Shown in pieces: positions 35,912-46,000 of a DNA stretch of 64,000 bases. The DNA comes from Dethiobacter alkaliphilus AHT 1 (GTDB lineage Bacteria; Bacillota; Dethiobacteria; Dethiobacterales; Dethiobacteraceae): assembly GCF_000174415.1 (NCBI RefSeq), contig NZ_ACJM01000001.1:310001-374000 (forward strand), written 5' to 3'. The translations under genes were made by a program, and so were the position numbers. The notes under the pieces are model-generated. The model made no database searches and was not told the origin of the DNA. It saw nothing but the letters and a program-made list of their open reading frames with translations. Positions within the stretch are counted from its first letter, which is position 1. Each line of letters begins with the position of its first letter.

Positions 35912-38900
35912 GGTACAACTCCAAGATGAACAGGCCCGCCAGGCCATTAAAACCCGCTTAACTGAAACCTTCCTGGTGGAGGCGGGTGCAGGCTCAGGTA
36001 AAACCACCAGCCTGGTCCAACGCATGACCGCCTTAATTTCTACCGGTCAATGCCAAATGGAAAACATGGCCGCCGTCACTTTCACCCGCAAAGCCGCCGG
36101 TGAGCTGCGGGAGCGCTTTCAGGAAAAGCTGGAAAAGGAGTACCAAAGCACAACGGACCCCACCACCAAACAAACCCTGGAAACAGCTCTTTCCCAGCTG
36201 GACCGCGCCTTTATAGGCACCATCCATTCCTTTTGTTCCCGGCTTTTGCGCGAGCGCCCGGTGGAAGCGGGCATGTCCCCGGACTTTACCGAAATTGAAG
36301 GACTGGAAGAGAAGATCCTGGCCCAGACCGCCTGGGAGGAGTACCTCCTGGAAGTGCGTTTTACCCAACCCCAACTCTTAAAACAAATCCGCCAAATAGA
36401 TGTCTCACCCCAGGACCTAAAAGAAGCCTACCACCAGCTAACCCTCTATCCCGATGTGGAACTGGCCACAACTTCCGCATCATACCCCGACTTTGCCCCG
36501 GCCCGCAAATCCCTAAACGATCTCTTGCTCTTAGCCGAAACAGCACTACCGCTAAATCCCCCTGATGGAGGCTGGGACCAACTCCAGCGCCTGTTGCGCC
36601 AGGCTCTGCGCTGGCGACGCTTTTTTGACTTAAGTGATGACCGCAACCTGATTCGCCTGCTGTCCAAACTAAACAAAAAGAAAAAAGTAGTGCAAAAAAA
36701 ATGGCTCACCAAAGAGACCGCCAAACAAATCCAGGCCTTTTTCGATCATTTCCGGGAAAGCGACATCCAGCCCACCCTCCGCCAGTGGTGGGAATACCGT
36801 TATCCCCATCTCTTGGAATTCCTCTTGCCCGCCGTAGCCCATTTCCAAACCGTGCGCCAAAGGGAAAACCAGGTCAACTTCCAGGACCTTTTAATGCGCA
36901 CCGCCGCACTGCTAAAAAACAACAGTGAAGTGCGCGGCTATTTCCAAAACCGCTACACCCATCTGTTAGTAGACGAATTCCAGGATACCGACCCCATCCA
37001 GGCTGAAATCATGATGTTTCTCACCGGTTGTGACCTCACTGAAACCGACTGGACCAAAATCTCGCCTAAACCCGGCGCCCTCTTTGTGGTGGGGGACCCT
37101 AAACAGTCCATCTACCGCTTTCGCCGCGCCGACATCGACACCTACAACCGGGTTAAAGACCTGATAAAAAAAGCAAACGGTGAAGTATTACACCTCACCG
37201 CCAATTTCCGCTCCCTTACTGAAATCATTGACTGGGTCAATCCGGTCTTTGATGACCTCCTGACCCAATCGGTTGCTCCATACCAGGCAGACGCCGTTCC
37301 CATGCAGCCCGTCCGTAAAAACCACCCGGACAACACCGGCGGAATCTTTAAAATTGAAATCCCCGGTATCACCTACCACAAACAGGAAACCATCGTCTCA
37401 GAAGACGCCGCCCGCATCGCCGCCTGGATACGCACTTGCCTGGACGGAAACGTAACCCTGACCCGCACCGCCGAGGAAGAACAGGCAGGCCTGTCTGCCA
37501 CACCATCACCAAACGATTTCTTAATCCTGGTGCGCTATAAAGACTACATGTCTCTCTACGCCCGCGCCTTAGAAGAGTACAACATCCCGTTTTCCCTCTC
37601 CGGCGCCAGCGACATCGCCGCTTCCCGGGAACTACAGGAATTACATCTCCTTCTACAAGCCCTGGCCGACCCGGACAACCCGGTGCCTCTGGTGGCCACG
37701 CTCCGCGGCCTGTTCTTTGGCGTAAGCGATGAGGACCTCTACCGGCTAAAGAAAGCAAACGGCCGTTTCTGTTTACTTTCCCCAATCCCCGACGACCCCA
37801 CAGTAGAAAGCTTCATCCCCATCTGGGAAAAACTCCAACAATACCGCGCCTGGACCCGCGAGTTGCCGCCCAGCAGTGCCATTGAAAACATCATTTCCGA
37901 CCTGGGCTTAATTCCCTATGCCTTGGCCGGCAGCATGGGCAAAGGCCGCACCGGCTATATTCTCCAGCTCCTGGAGCTAATCCGCAGCCGCGAACAAAAC
38001 GGCCAAACCACCTTCCCCGCCACCGTAGATTTTATCAGTGAGCTATTGGAAGCGGGCATGGAAGAGGAGCTGGACGTGGAAGCGGGCATCGCCCCGGCGG
38101 TGCGCATCATGAACCTGCACAAAGCAAAAGGGCTGGAAGCACCGGTAGTCTTTCTGGCTAACCCCGGAAAAACGGTCACCCGCGAACCAAACCTCCACGT
38201 CTCCCGCACATCAGGAACCCCAAAGGGCTACCTGCAAATCAGCAAACGGGAAAACTACGCTTCCGAAATATTTGCCCAACCCACCAACTGGGAAGTACAC
38301 CAAGCCGAAGAAACCCTCTACCAACAGGCAGAGGAAGCACGCCTGCTCTATGTTGCCGCCACCCGCGCCAAAAACATCCTCATCATCAGCACCTACCCGG
38401 CCAAAGCAGACAAAAGCCCCTGGCACCCTTTGGAAGAATTCATGGAAAGCATCCCAACCCTGGACATCCCCCAAGTGCAACTGCCTGCAAAAGAAGAACC
38501 GCAAACCCAGATCACACCGGAAACCCTCCAAGCCGTAAACCAACAAATCCAGGAAAACATTGCCCGGGTAATTACCCCCACCTATACCCGCTGCACGGTA
38601 ACGGACCTAACCAAAGACGCCCAAGCTCCCGAACGCCGGCACACCGGCCGCGGTATGAGCTGGGGTAACGTAATCCACAATGCTCTAGAAGCCCTGGTTA
38701 AGTACGAAAACATAGACCTGGAAGCCCTGATTCCCCAATTACTGCAGCAGGAAGGACGCGCTGAAGATGAAAAAGAAGAAGTGCTTACACTTCTTCAAGA
38801 AATAACAGAAACACCATTTTGGCAGCGCGTGCAAAGCGCCTCCGAAAAGCACACCGAAATACCTTTTGGCATCTACGAAAATGACCACTACCTCACCGGC

Positions 38901-39113
38901 ACCATTGATCTGGCCTTCCGCGAAGCAGAAGGCTGGGTCCTGGTAGACTACAAAACCGACACAGTCCGCGACGATGTCCACCGCCAGGAATTAGTCAACT
39001 ACTACACCCCGCAGCTAAAAGAATACGCCAAAAGGTGGGAAGAGATGACGGGGGAGAGGGTAAAAGCTAAAGGTATTCTGCTGATAGATGAAATGTTTTA
39101 TGCATCTATATAG
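35904..39113 (+). CDS. addA: AddA helicase-nuclease subunit
   Basis: 1069-residue UvrD-type 3'-5' helicase with a C-terminal nuclease. Walker A GAGSGKT at residues 28-34, AAVTFTRKAAGELR, IGTIHSFCSRLL, LVDEFQDTDPIQ (Walker B), VVGDPKQSIYRFRRAD, LTANFRS, MNLHKAKGLEAPVV, LLYVAATRAKN (motif VI), and the nuclease motif WVLVDYKTDTV near the C-terminus. With AddB it degrades DNA ends to a Chi-like site and loads RecA. Slightly shorter than the ~1200 residues of Bacillus AddA. Confidence 0.9.
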   Translation: MNRVQLQDEQARQAIKTRLTETFLVEAGAGSGKTTSLVQRMTALISTGQCQMENMAAVTFTRKAAGELRERFQEKLEKEYQSTTDPTTKQTLETALSQLDRAFIGTIHSFCSRLLRERPVEAGMSPDFTEIEGLEEKILAQTAWEEYLLEVRFTQPQLLKQIRQIDVSPQDLKEAYHQLTLYPDVELATTSASYPDFAPARKSLNDLLLLAETALPLNPPDGGWDQLQRLLRQALRWRRFFDLSDDRNLIRLLSKLNKKKKVVQKKWLTKETAKQIQAFFDHFRESDIQPTLRQWWEYRYPHLLEFLLPAVAHFQTVRQRENQVNFQDLLMRTAALLKNNSEVRGYFQNRYTHLLVDEFQDTDPIQAEIMMFLTGCDLTETDWTKISPKPGALFVVGDPKQSIYRFRRADIDTYNRVKDLIKKANGEVLHLTANFRSLTEIIDWVNPVFDDLLTQSVAPYQADAVPMQPVRKNHPDNTGGIFKIEIPGITYHKQETIVSEDAARIAAWIRTCLDGNVTLTRTAEEEQAGLSATPSPNDFLILVRYKDYMSLYARALEEYNIPFSLSGASDIAASRELQELHLLLQALADPDNPVPLVATLRGLFFGVSDEDLYRLKKANGRFCLLSPIPDDPTVESFIPIWEKLQQYRAWTRELPPSSAIENIISDLGLIPYALAGSMGKGRTGYILQLLELIRSREQNGQTTFPATVDFISELLEAGMEEELDVEAGIAPAVRIMNLHKAKGLEAPVVFLANPGKTVTREPNLHVSRTSGTPKGYLQISKRENYASEIFAQPTNWEVHQAEETLYQQAEEARLLYVAATRAKNILIISTYPAKADKSPWHPLEEFMESIPTLDIPQVQLPAKEEPQTQITPETLQAVNQQIQENIARVITPTYTRCTVTDLTKDAQAPERRHTGRGMSWGNVIHNALEALVKYENIDLEALIPQLLQQEGRAEDEKEEVLTLLQEITETPFWQRVQSASEKHTEIPFGIYENDHYLTGTIDLAFREAEGWVLVDYKTDTVRDDVHRQELVNYYTPQLKEYAKRWEEMTGERVKAKGILLIDEMFYASI

Positions 39114-39144
39114 GATTAGGCTGTTGACTTGAACTGAAATGTTT

Positions 39145-39173
39145 TTGCTCTTCCTGTTTTTCCCTGATATAAT
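39145..39173 (+). promoter_or_regulatory. Promoter of the mntA-hepT pair
   Basis: TTGCTC (39145-39150), 17 bp, TATAAT (39168-39173), with the mntA ATG 23 bp downstream. It lies in the short gap after addA. Confidence 0.65.
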
Positions 39174-39195
39174 TATGGTAACTGGAGGTGGGTTT

Positions 39196-39627
39196 ATGTC
39201 GGAAATGCTGAAATTAGATGACAAACTCTTGGCCTTGCGTGAACTGTTTCCTGCACTACCCCATGTGCAAACAGTATTTTTATTCGGCTCCTACGGTACA
39301 GAGTATCAAACGCCTCTCAGTGATATTGATTTTGCCGTCTACTTTAATAAAAAGGTATCTGTTGACGATGAAGCAGATCTGCTAAGTAAGCTTTCAATCG
39401 CTTTGGACACAGACAGGGTGGACTTGGTAAATCTGAATAAAGCACCATTATCGCTTCAGTTTAATGTAATTTCCGAAGGTAAAATCATCTATGAACGCGA
39501 CTATATTGCAACCTGTGATTTTATAGAGAAAGTTATAAAATATTACCAGGATTATGCCATCACCCTTCACAAGTTTAATCGGGTTTATGATCAGTCCTTT
39601 AGGGAGGCGTACCGGGATGGTGAATAA
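39196..39627 (+). CDS. mntA: MntA-type nucleotidyltransferase antitoxin
   Basis: 143-residue minimal nucleotidyltransferase. The signature GSX10DXD is complete: G31-S32 and D43-I-D45 (FLFGSYGTEYQ...SDIDFAVYF). In characterised MntA-HepT pairs this enzyme adds AMP to a tyrosine of HepT and so neutralises it. ATG 39196 is seven nt after GGAGG; an upstream in-frame start is not supported. Overlaps hepT by 11 bp. Confidence 0.85.
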   Translation: MSEMLKLDDKLLALRELFPALPHVQTVFLFGSYGTEYQTPLSDIDFAVYFNKKVSVDDEADLLSKLSIALDTDRVDLVNLNKAPLSLQFNVISEGKIIYERDYIATCDFIEKVIKYYQDYAITLHKFNRVYDQSFREAYRDGE

Positions 39628-40048
39628 AGACGTGCTACGCAAAAAAGTTCAATACATTGAAGCCAATCTCGAGAAGCTGGCTTACCTAAAGCAACTGTCG
39701 TCACAGGAGTTTATTGAAGACTTTCGTAATATAGAAACAGCAAAGCACCTGTTACAGGTTTCCATTGAAGCAATGTTGGACATCTCCAACCATATCATTG
39801 CCAGAAATCGCTGGGGCACTCCTGATAAAAGCGCTGATTCCATCAGGTTGTTACGGGAAAAAGGATATTTCTCAGAAGCAGAAGAAGAACTGTTTACTAA
39901 AATGATTAAGTTTCGCAACAGAGTTGTAGATCTCTATCACGACATCAATGAAAAGGAAGTATACAAGATACTACAGGAAAATCTACAGGATTTTTCCCGC
40001 TTTCTTAAATCAATAGCCAAAAACAATTTTAGCAATCCGCAAAAATAG
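39617..40048 (+). CDS. hepT: HepT-like (DUF86) toxin with altered catalytic motif
   Basis: 143-residue all-helical HEPN protein, partner of MntA. HEPN RNases of this family use RX4HXY. Here the segment KFRNRVVDLYHDI gives R100, D105 and Y107: the catalytic His position holds Asp (codon GAT), while the Tyr that MntA modifies is kept and a His follows it at 108. The toxin may thus be inactive or use the shifted His. ATG 39617 lies after AGGGAGG and inside the end of mntA. Confidence 0.8.
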   Translation: MVNKDVLRKKVQYIEANLEKLAYLKQLSSQEFIEDFRNIETAKHLLQVSIEAMLDISNHIIARNRWGTPDKSADSIRLLREKGYFSEAEEELFTKMIKFRNRVVDLYHDINEKEVYKILQENLQDFSRFLKSIAKNNFSNPQK

Positions 40049-40087
40049 ACGGACCATTTTTCCCTATAAGTATTCAGAAGAGCTCGA

Positions 40088-40429
40088 TTAGTTTTCCAGT
40101 AGCCTAACTTTATAAGCTCCGTGAATCTGTGCCGGATAGCTCTCGGCAACACCGCCTGTGTAATAAATCTCGACCCGCATTCCGCTTTCTATATCCCCAA
40201 CAGATATTTCTCTGCCTTGAGCATCCACCAGTTCCGCCTCACCGACGTAAACAAAAATACGGTCCGCAGAGCTTAATTCAGCAGAGCCCTCATCAGGTTC
40301 CACCAATAATGAAGTGTCCTCATTCTCAAGCACTGTGGCGGTAAAATCAGTGCCTTCAATAAATCGATTGCACCCTGCCACCATGATAAAAATCGCCACA
40401 CAGATAACCAAAACACAAATTTTCTTCAT
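40088..40429 (-). CDS. Small lipoprotein, DUF3221-like
   Basis: 113 residues. Signal peptide with lipobox VAGC (Cys20), then a compact beta-rich domain (TATVLENEDTSLLVEP... GMRVEIYYTGGVAESYPAQIHGAYKVRLL). The YTGxxAESYPAQI pattern is typical of DUF3221-type Firmicutes lipoproteins of unknown function. Reverse strand, between the hepT and HTH-Uma2 genes. Confidence 0.75.
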   Translation of the reverse strand: MKKICVLVICVAIFIMVAGCNRFIEGTDFTATVLENEDTSLLVEPDEGSAELSSADRIFVYVGEAELVDAQGREISVGDIESGMRVEIYYTGGVAESYPAQIHGAYKVRLLEN

Positions 40430-40700
40430 AGAAACACCCCCTGGTTTATTGGACTAAATATATTTTAAGTTTGTTCCAGGCCTCTGTGGATACATTACTC
40501 CATAGAGCCTGTAAGGTAGCATGCTATTTCAGAAGGACGATTAAGCGGGATACAAAATTGCATAATAATCGTACCATGGGCGGGTCATTTGTTAACCAGC
40601 TCATTTTCTGTAATTGTGGACTTTTGGCCGCCATAAGTTTTTCCCTTTTTGTGTTGTTTTTACTATTCTACCGGCAATGAGTCCTTTAGCTTGCATCTTG
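40430..40700. other. Intergenic stretch without supported gene
   Basis: An open frame encoding a hydrophobic peptide (about 34 residues from an ATG near 40575) exists but has no ribosome site. Its right end (from about 40655) matches the region near 48275, showing that the duplicated segment begins before the promoter of the HTH-Uma2 gene. Confidence 0.4.
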
Positions 40701-40739
40701 TTAACTTATATTGACAAGAGTTAATAATAGTTGTAAACT
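40701..40739 (+). promoter_or_regulatory. Promoter with overlapping TTAACT-N12-AGTTAA palindrome
   Basis: TTGACA (40711-40716), 17 bp, TAAACT (40734-40739): a near-consensus vegetative promoter only about 25 bp before ATG 40765. Arms TTAACT (40701-40706) and AGTTAA (40719-40724) straddle the -35 box, a natural operator position. Both promoter and palindrome recur at 48320-48358. Confidence 0.75.
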
Positions 40740-40764
40740 GAAAGCAACTGGGGGGTGAGTTTTT

Positions 40765-41520
40765 ATGGATTCCCGAGAGCTTATTACAGCTCAGGAGTTA
40801 GCCGATTCTTTAAGGCTTTCTGTAGATACAATCTGGAGATATACCCGGGAAAAAAGAATTCCTTATGTGGAGATTGGTCAAAGGCAGTACCGGTATAATA
40901 AACAGAGTGTGCTAAAAGCGTTGTCGGGAGAAGATTTTTGTGCTCTTGCCAAGGAAGAATCAGCTCCCTACCAGGACAAAAAGAAACTAACCTATGCAGA
41001 TTATGCAAAACTCCCAGAAGAGCCTGGCTATCGCCATGAGATTATAGACGGAGTACTCTTGCGCGATCCTTCTCCGACCTTTCACCACCAACGTGTTTCC
41101 AGACGGCTGCAGCGAATACTGGAAGATTACTTTTTCAAGGTGGATCCAAAGGGCGAAGTTTTTGATGCCCCGCTCGATCTTTCCTTAGCCGAGTATACTG
41201 TGGTACAACCTGATTTATTATACCTGCCGGGCAGCAGGCCTCCCCAAAATAACCCGATAGATGTTGTTCCGGAGTTGGTTGTGGAAGTTATTTCACCTTC
41301 TACCGGCAAAAAGGATCGGGTCCTAAAACTGAACCACTATCAGGCAGCGGGAATCCTTCATTATTGGATTGTAGATCCGGAAGAAGGCATTATAGAGGCT
41401 TATGAATTGCGGGAGGGACATTATGTGTCCATGGTCAGAGCTCACACAGGCACTTTCTCTCACCCAAGTTTCACAGGGCTTTCTTTTGATATTGAAACGC
41501 TGTTTAGCAAACCAAGCTGA
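40765..41520 (+). CDS. HTH (excisionase-type) fused to Uma2-family endonuclease domain
   Basis: 251 residues. The first ~55 form a MerR/excisionase-like helix-turn-helix (LITAQELADSLRLSVDTIWRYTREKRIPYVEIGQRQYRYNK). Residues ~70-240 are a Uma2 (DUF820) PD-(D/E)XK domain, with YRHEIIDGVLL, VVQPDLLYLP, PELVVEVISPSTGKKDR and HYWIVDPEEG. Uma2 proteins usually lack a DNA-binding domain; the fusion suggests a site-specific nuclease or an autorepressor. The leader is very short, with GGGGGGTGA as ribosome site. Confidence 0.82.
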   Translation: MDSRELITAQELADSLRLSVDTIWRYTREKRIPYVEIGQRQYRYNKQSVLKALSGEDFCALAKEESAPYQDKKKLTYADYAKLPEEPGYRHEIIDGVLLRDPSPTFHHQRVSRRLQRILEDYFFKVDPKGEVFDAPLDLSLAEYTVVQPDLLYLPGSRPPQNNPIDVVPELVVEVISPSTGKKDRVLKLNHYQAAGILHYWIVDPEEGIIEAYELREGHYVSMVRAHTGTFSHPSFTGLSFDIETLFSKPS

Positions 41521-41628
41521 AGAACGAAGCTGCTTAACTCACGGGTCACGTTTTTCTTCGGTTCATAATGCTCAAAATAAAGGAATGATAAGTCCTGAAT
41601 AGAAATTAAATAATATCAACTTATCTGT

Positions 41629-41677
41629 AAATACCGCCTGACTCTGCCTGCATACTGCAAAAGAGCGGGCGGTATTT
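41629..41677. terminator. Terminator-like hairpin
   Basis: AAATACCGCC (41629-41638) and GGCGGTATTT (41668-41677) close a 29-nt loop. It ends the HTH-Uma2 transcript and separates it from sbcDC. Confidence 0.6.
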
Positions 41678-41745
41678 GTAAATGTGCAGGCCATCACCCA
41701 AAAATGGCCGAAGCAGATGAACTTTGAATTTCAGGGAGTGATCAA

Positions 41746-43047
41746 ATGACCATCAGTATGATTCATTGCGGAGACATTCATTTAGGCTTTGATCAATATA
41801 ACAGCGAAGAAAGATTTCATGACTTTCACCGCTCATTTTTAAATATCGTAGACTATGCCATAGAAAACAGGGTGGATTATTTTGTTATCGCCGGTGATTT
41901 CTTTAATAAGCGCAGTATTAATCCCAGAACGCTAAGTCAGGCCATTGACGGATTAAACAGACTCAGAAAAAAAGAAATTCGGGTAATTGCCATTGAGGGA
42001 AACCACGATAAAGCTCCCTACGGCCAGGGAGATTCCTGGATGGATTTTTTAAACCAACAAGAATACTTTTACCTGCTAAACCCTCGCTTTGACCAGGGAG
42101 ATCTTGTTTTGGAGGCATATGAACAAAAACAGGGTGGAAGCCTGGTGGCATTTCCCGGGATTAGGTTTGTGGGCCTTGGTTATCAGGGTTCTATGACCGC
42201 CCGCAGGCTCTCTGAGCTTAATGAGCAGCTGGAAAAATCAGAAGAGGTTACTATCTTACTACTGCATTCAGCCGTCAATAACCTGCTGCATCTTGGCGGC
42301 ATAAAATATGAAGATATTGCGCTATTAAAAGAAAAAATAGATTATGTGGCCATGGGCCATATCCATCAGCGCTACGAACTAGACCACTGGATCTATAATC
42401 CCGGCAGTCCGGAGTGCTGGGATGTGGGAGAAGGCGCTAAGGAAAAAGGTTTTTACCATGTTGTTTTTGCCGATGGCCAAAAAAATGTAACCTTTGTTCC
42501 CAGTTTAAAGCGCCCCGTTCATTCCTTGGCCGTTAATGTTTCCGGGTGTGAAGAGTTAGATGAAGTTTACGCTCTTTGTGATGAAGAAGTGGACAAGCTG
42601 GATATAAAAGAAGACAGCCGCCCCATTGTCCAGCTGATAATTAAAGGCTATACCCCTTTTAATCCCCTGGCCATTGATACTAAGCTGTTGGAAGAAAAAA
42701 TAGCCAACACCCTGGACTGCCTGATTGTGGAAGTGGTAAATAACGCTGTGATGAAAGGCAGCCACCACGCCACCTCCGATGGCCCTGAAATGAATCGGGA
42801 TGATTTGGAACGGGAAGTGTTGCGCGGCCTCTTTATGGAAAAAGGTAATCTGTCCCCCTGGGTAGATGAGCTGGTGGATCTCTCCCGAAACGTTAAGGAA
42901 CTCATCCTAAAAGAGGCAGATGAGCAGTCCGTCTCTGCTCTTGTTGAAAGTCTGGCAGAAAAAATTGTGGCAGAGGATTTGGTTCAGGATTGTGAAGAAC
43001 AAGTGGCTGCTGCAATGGAATCCAATGATGAGGGAAGTGAAGCGTAA
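41746..43047 (+). CDS. sbcD: SbcD/Mre11-family DNA exonuclease subunit
   Basis: 433-residue metallophosphoesterase nuclease, partner of the SbcC ATPase. Motifs are HCGDIHLG (I), VIAGDFFNKR (II), IEGNHDKAPY (III), LLHSAVN (IV) and AMGHIHQRYE (V), giving the full two-metal site. The C-terminal part (residues ~280-433) is acidic and probably binds the SbcC coiled-coil base. The stop codon overlaps the sbcC start (TAATG). Cleaves hairpins and blocked DNA ends. Confidence 0.9.
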   Translation: MTISMIHCGDIHLGFDQYNSEERFHDFHRSFLNIVDYAIENRVDYFVIAGDFFNKRSINPRTLSQAIDGLNRLRKKEIRVIAIEGNHDKAPYGQGDSWMDFLNQQEYFYLLNPRFDQGDLVLEAYEQKQGGSLVAFPGIRFVGLGYQGSMTARRLSELNEQLEKSEEVTILLLHSAVNNLLHLGGIKYEDIALLKEKIDYVAMGHIHQRYELDHWIYNPGSPECWDVGEGAKEKGFYHVVFADGQKNVTFVPSLKRPVHSLAVNVSGCEELDEVYALCDEEVDKLDIKEDSRPIVQLIIKGYTPFNPLAIDTKLLEEKIANTLDCLIVEVVNNAVMKGSHHATSDGPEMNRDDLEREVLRGLFMEKGNLSPWVDELVDLSRNVKELILKEADEQSVSALVESLAEKIVAEDLVQDCEEQVAAAMESNDEGSEA

Positions 43048-46000
43048 TGAAAATATATGAACTTCACTTAAAAAACTGCAAATGTTATGAGGATGAGACC
43101 ATCAACTTTCAGGAGGGTCTAAACTTTATTTCCGGTGTAAACGGAGCGGGAAAGACCACCATCATTGAGGCCATCGGACTGGTTCTGTTTAACTTTTTAC
43201 CCTACAATGCCAAACAATTTGTCCGGGACGGCAAAAAGAGCGGCGAAATCCAGGCTCTCATCGAAGCAAAGGATGAAAGGCTCTACAGGATCATCCGTAA
43301 GTTCAACAAAACCACAAAAACCTTGAAATGGGAAGTCTATGATGAAGAAACAAACACTTGCCTTGATGAACTCCACGGCAGTGATGACGTTTCCCGCTGG
43401 ATAAAAGAGAGCATCGGCATAGATCCGGAAGATAGCCTGGAAAAGATTTTTGAGCAGGTAATCGCTGTTAATCAGGGGCTTTTTGCCGCGCCCTTTTTAG
43501 AAACCAACGCAAACCGCAAAAGGATTTTTGATGAGATCCTAAAAGTTGCCGGCTACCGTGAAGCCTTTGAAAAAAGCAGATCCCTGAAAAGCTATATTGA
43601 AGGAGAAGAAAAGGAACTAAAAGCCATAACAGAGCACCTGGAAGAAGAAATAAAAGACATTCCCACAATCCAAGAAGAAATCACTAAAAACCAGCAGGAA
43701 TATGAAAAACAAACCCAAAACTATGCGGCAGCGCAACAAAAAAAGCAGCAACTGGAACAAAAAGACACAGAGTGGACCAAGTTAAAGGAAACAATAGATG
43801 CCCGGCAAAATGAGAAAAACCTTTTAGAGCAGACACTTATCTCCCTAAAAGAAAAAATGGACTCCTTAGACAAACAAAAAAAAGAAGCAAAAAAGGCACG
43901 GGATATCCTGGCAGAGACAAAAGAGGCCTATCTGCGCTACCAGAATAACCAGCAAGATCTAAGAGGGTGGGAAGAAAAGAAAAAGCAAAGGGATGCCCTA
44001 AAAGAAGATCTGGACAAAGCTGCAAAAGATCATTCCACCGAAGAAAAAGGTATTGAGGTAGAGACAAAAAACAATGAGCTAAGAGCCCAAGAGCTGCAAG
44101 ACAAGCTTAAAGCCTTGCAAACTAAAGAATCCGCCACAGCCCAAAGTTTGCAGGCAATTGAAGACGACCTTAAGCGGGTAATGTCCTGGGAAACCAGAGA
44201 AGTATCCCGGTTTTTTGATCCTTGGCAAACCTGGTTTAATAACAACAGCAGTTTAATGGCAGATGCACACTACGCCCTACAGTCGGTGGAGGAATTAACT
44301 GCTGAAATTAAGGAAATTCAAAACGAGATTCAAGATTTGCCCCAAAAGGAAGAAGACCTTTCTTTGCTTGTAACTTCAATTGCCAAGGGAGAAGAGTTAT
44401 TGCAAAAGAAATCCTCCCTGATAGCAAGAAAAGAGGCCCTTGTCCAAAATGAGACCCACTTAGCTGCAGGGCGCTGCCCAATTATCCAGGAGGCCTGCCC
44501 CAGCCAAAAAGTAGCCGGGGATTTAAGCAGCTATTTTGCCAACGAACTAAAAGAAATTGAAGAAGGGCTAGCCCAGCTAACCGAGCAGCTGGCTCAACAT
44601 GAAAAACAAAAAGTGAAACATGATGAGCTAAAGGACCAGCTCACATTGGCCAGAAATCAAAAAAGCACAATGGAGAAAAAAGAAAAACTCCAGGAAGAAA
44701 AAACAGAAGAACTGCGCCGGTTAGTAAAAAAGGTCTCCCTCAAAGAAGCACTGGATTTAATAAAAACCGGGCAAAGAGAATACCTGGCATTAGAACAACT
44801 GGTTAATGAAATAAACCTCTGGCTCTCTGCTAAAGACTTTATCACAGTAGAGCCCTTTAATTATCAGCCGCTACATTGCCAGGCCATTTTAGACCTGCTT
44901 ACAGAAATAGAAAGAGCGGGCCTGGATGATGCCGGACAAATCAGAGACTGGCTAACAAAATGGGACCAGCTGGAGGCAGGTTCCCAAAAGTGGCTGGAAC
45001 AAGCCCAGGAACAGGTTAAAGAATATCAAAAATGGCTAAGCGATATTTTGCAGGCTGTAAGATTAAAAGAGCAGGAGATTAAGCAGCAGCACGAATTCTG
45101 CTTAAACGAAATAAAAGACTACCAGAACCAAGAGCAGCACCTAAAGGATAAGAATGCCGAATTGGAAACCAGAAGAGAAAACCTGAAATTACTTCAAAAA
45201 GAGATAGATAAGCTAACGGATAGCCTGGCGCAATTTTCCCAGGTGGAAGATAAAGTAGATTCCCTGAAAAAAGCCCTGGAAAACGACCAAAAATCCTACG
45301 ACTTATATAATGAAAACAAGCAGGCCTCAGAGCGATTGGAAATAATCGAGCAGGAGATAAAAGAATGCCAAGCCACAGTCAGTGAAACTAACCAAAAAAT
45401 TGAAGCCCTGCAAGCAGAACTAAATGAGCTGCTAAGCCACTATGACTCAGCAAAGCATCAGGACATCAAAGATGAGCTAAAAAAAGCAAGCGAACAGGTA
45501 ACGGAACTCAAAGTTTACCTTGAGCAAATTAAAAAAGACGCCAAGCGCCTAAAAGAGCAATTAGATGAGTTATTAAAGAAGAAATCACAATGGGAGCAAA
45601 ACAGATATAAACTCCTGGTCAAGAATAAAACCAGGGAACTGGCCCAAACCATCAGAGAGACCATAAAAGATGCGGCGGACCCTGTGGCCCACGTCTACCG
45701 CCAGTACCTGTCCGCCGAGGCCAATGAAATCTACCGGCATGTTTCCAACGAAAATGTTCAGGTTGAGTGGGCCTCAGAGTATGAACTGCAGCTTAAAGAT
45801 AACTTCCATGCCAAAGAAAGAGTTCGCGTCTTTAAACAACTCTCCGGCGGCGAGCAAATGACCGCAGCATTAGCGGTCAGGCTTGCCCTGATGAAGATGC
45901 TCTCCGATGTGAAGTTGGGCTTCTTTGATGAGCCAACAACAAACCTGGATTCTTCCAGACGCCAAAACCTGGCCATGGCCATTCAAAAGTCCACCAAAGG

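Noticed and set aside
40471-40680. 69-residue ORF / small hydrophobic toxin-like peptide
   Set aside because: No ribosome site, ordinary intergenic composition, and its right part belongs to a duplicated non-coding segment.
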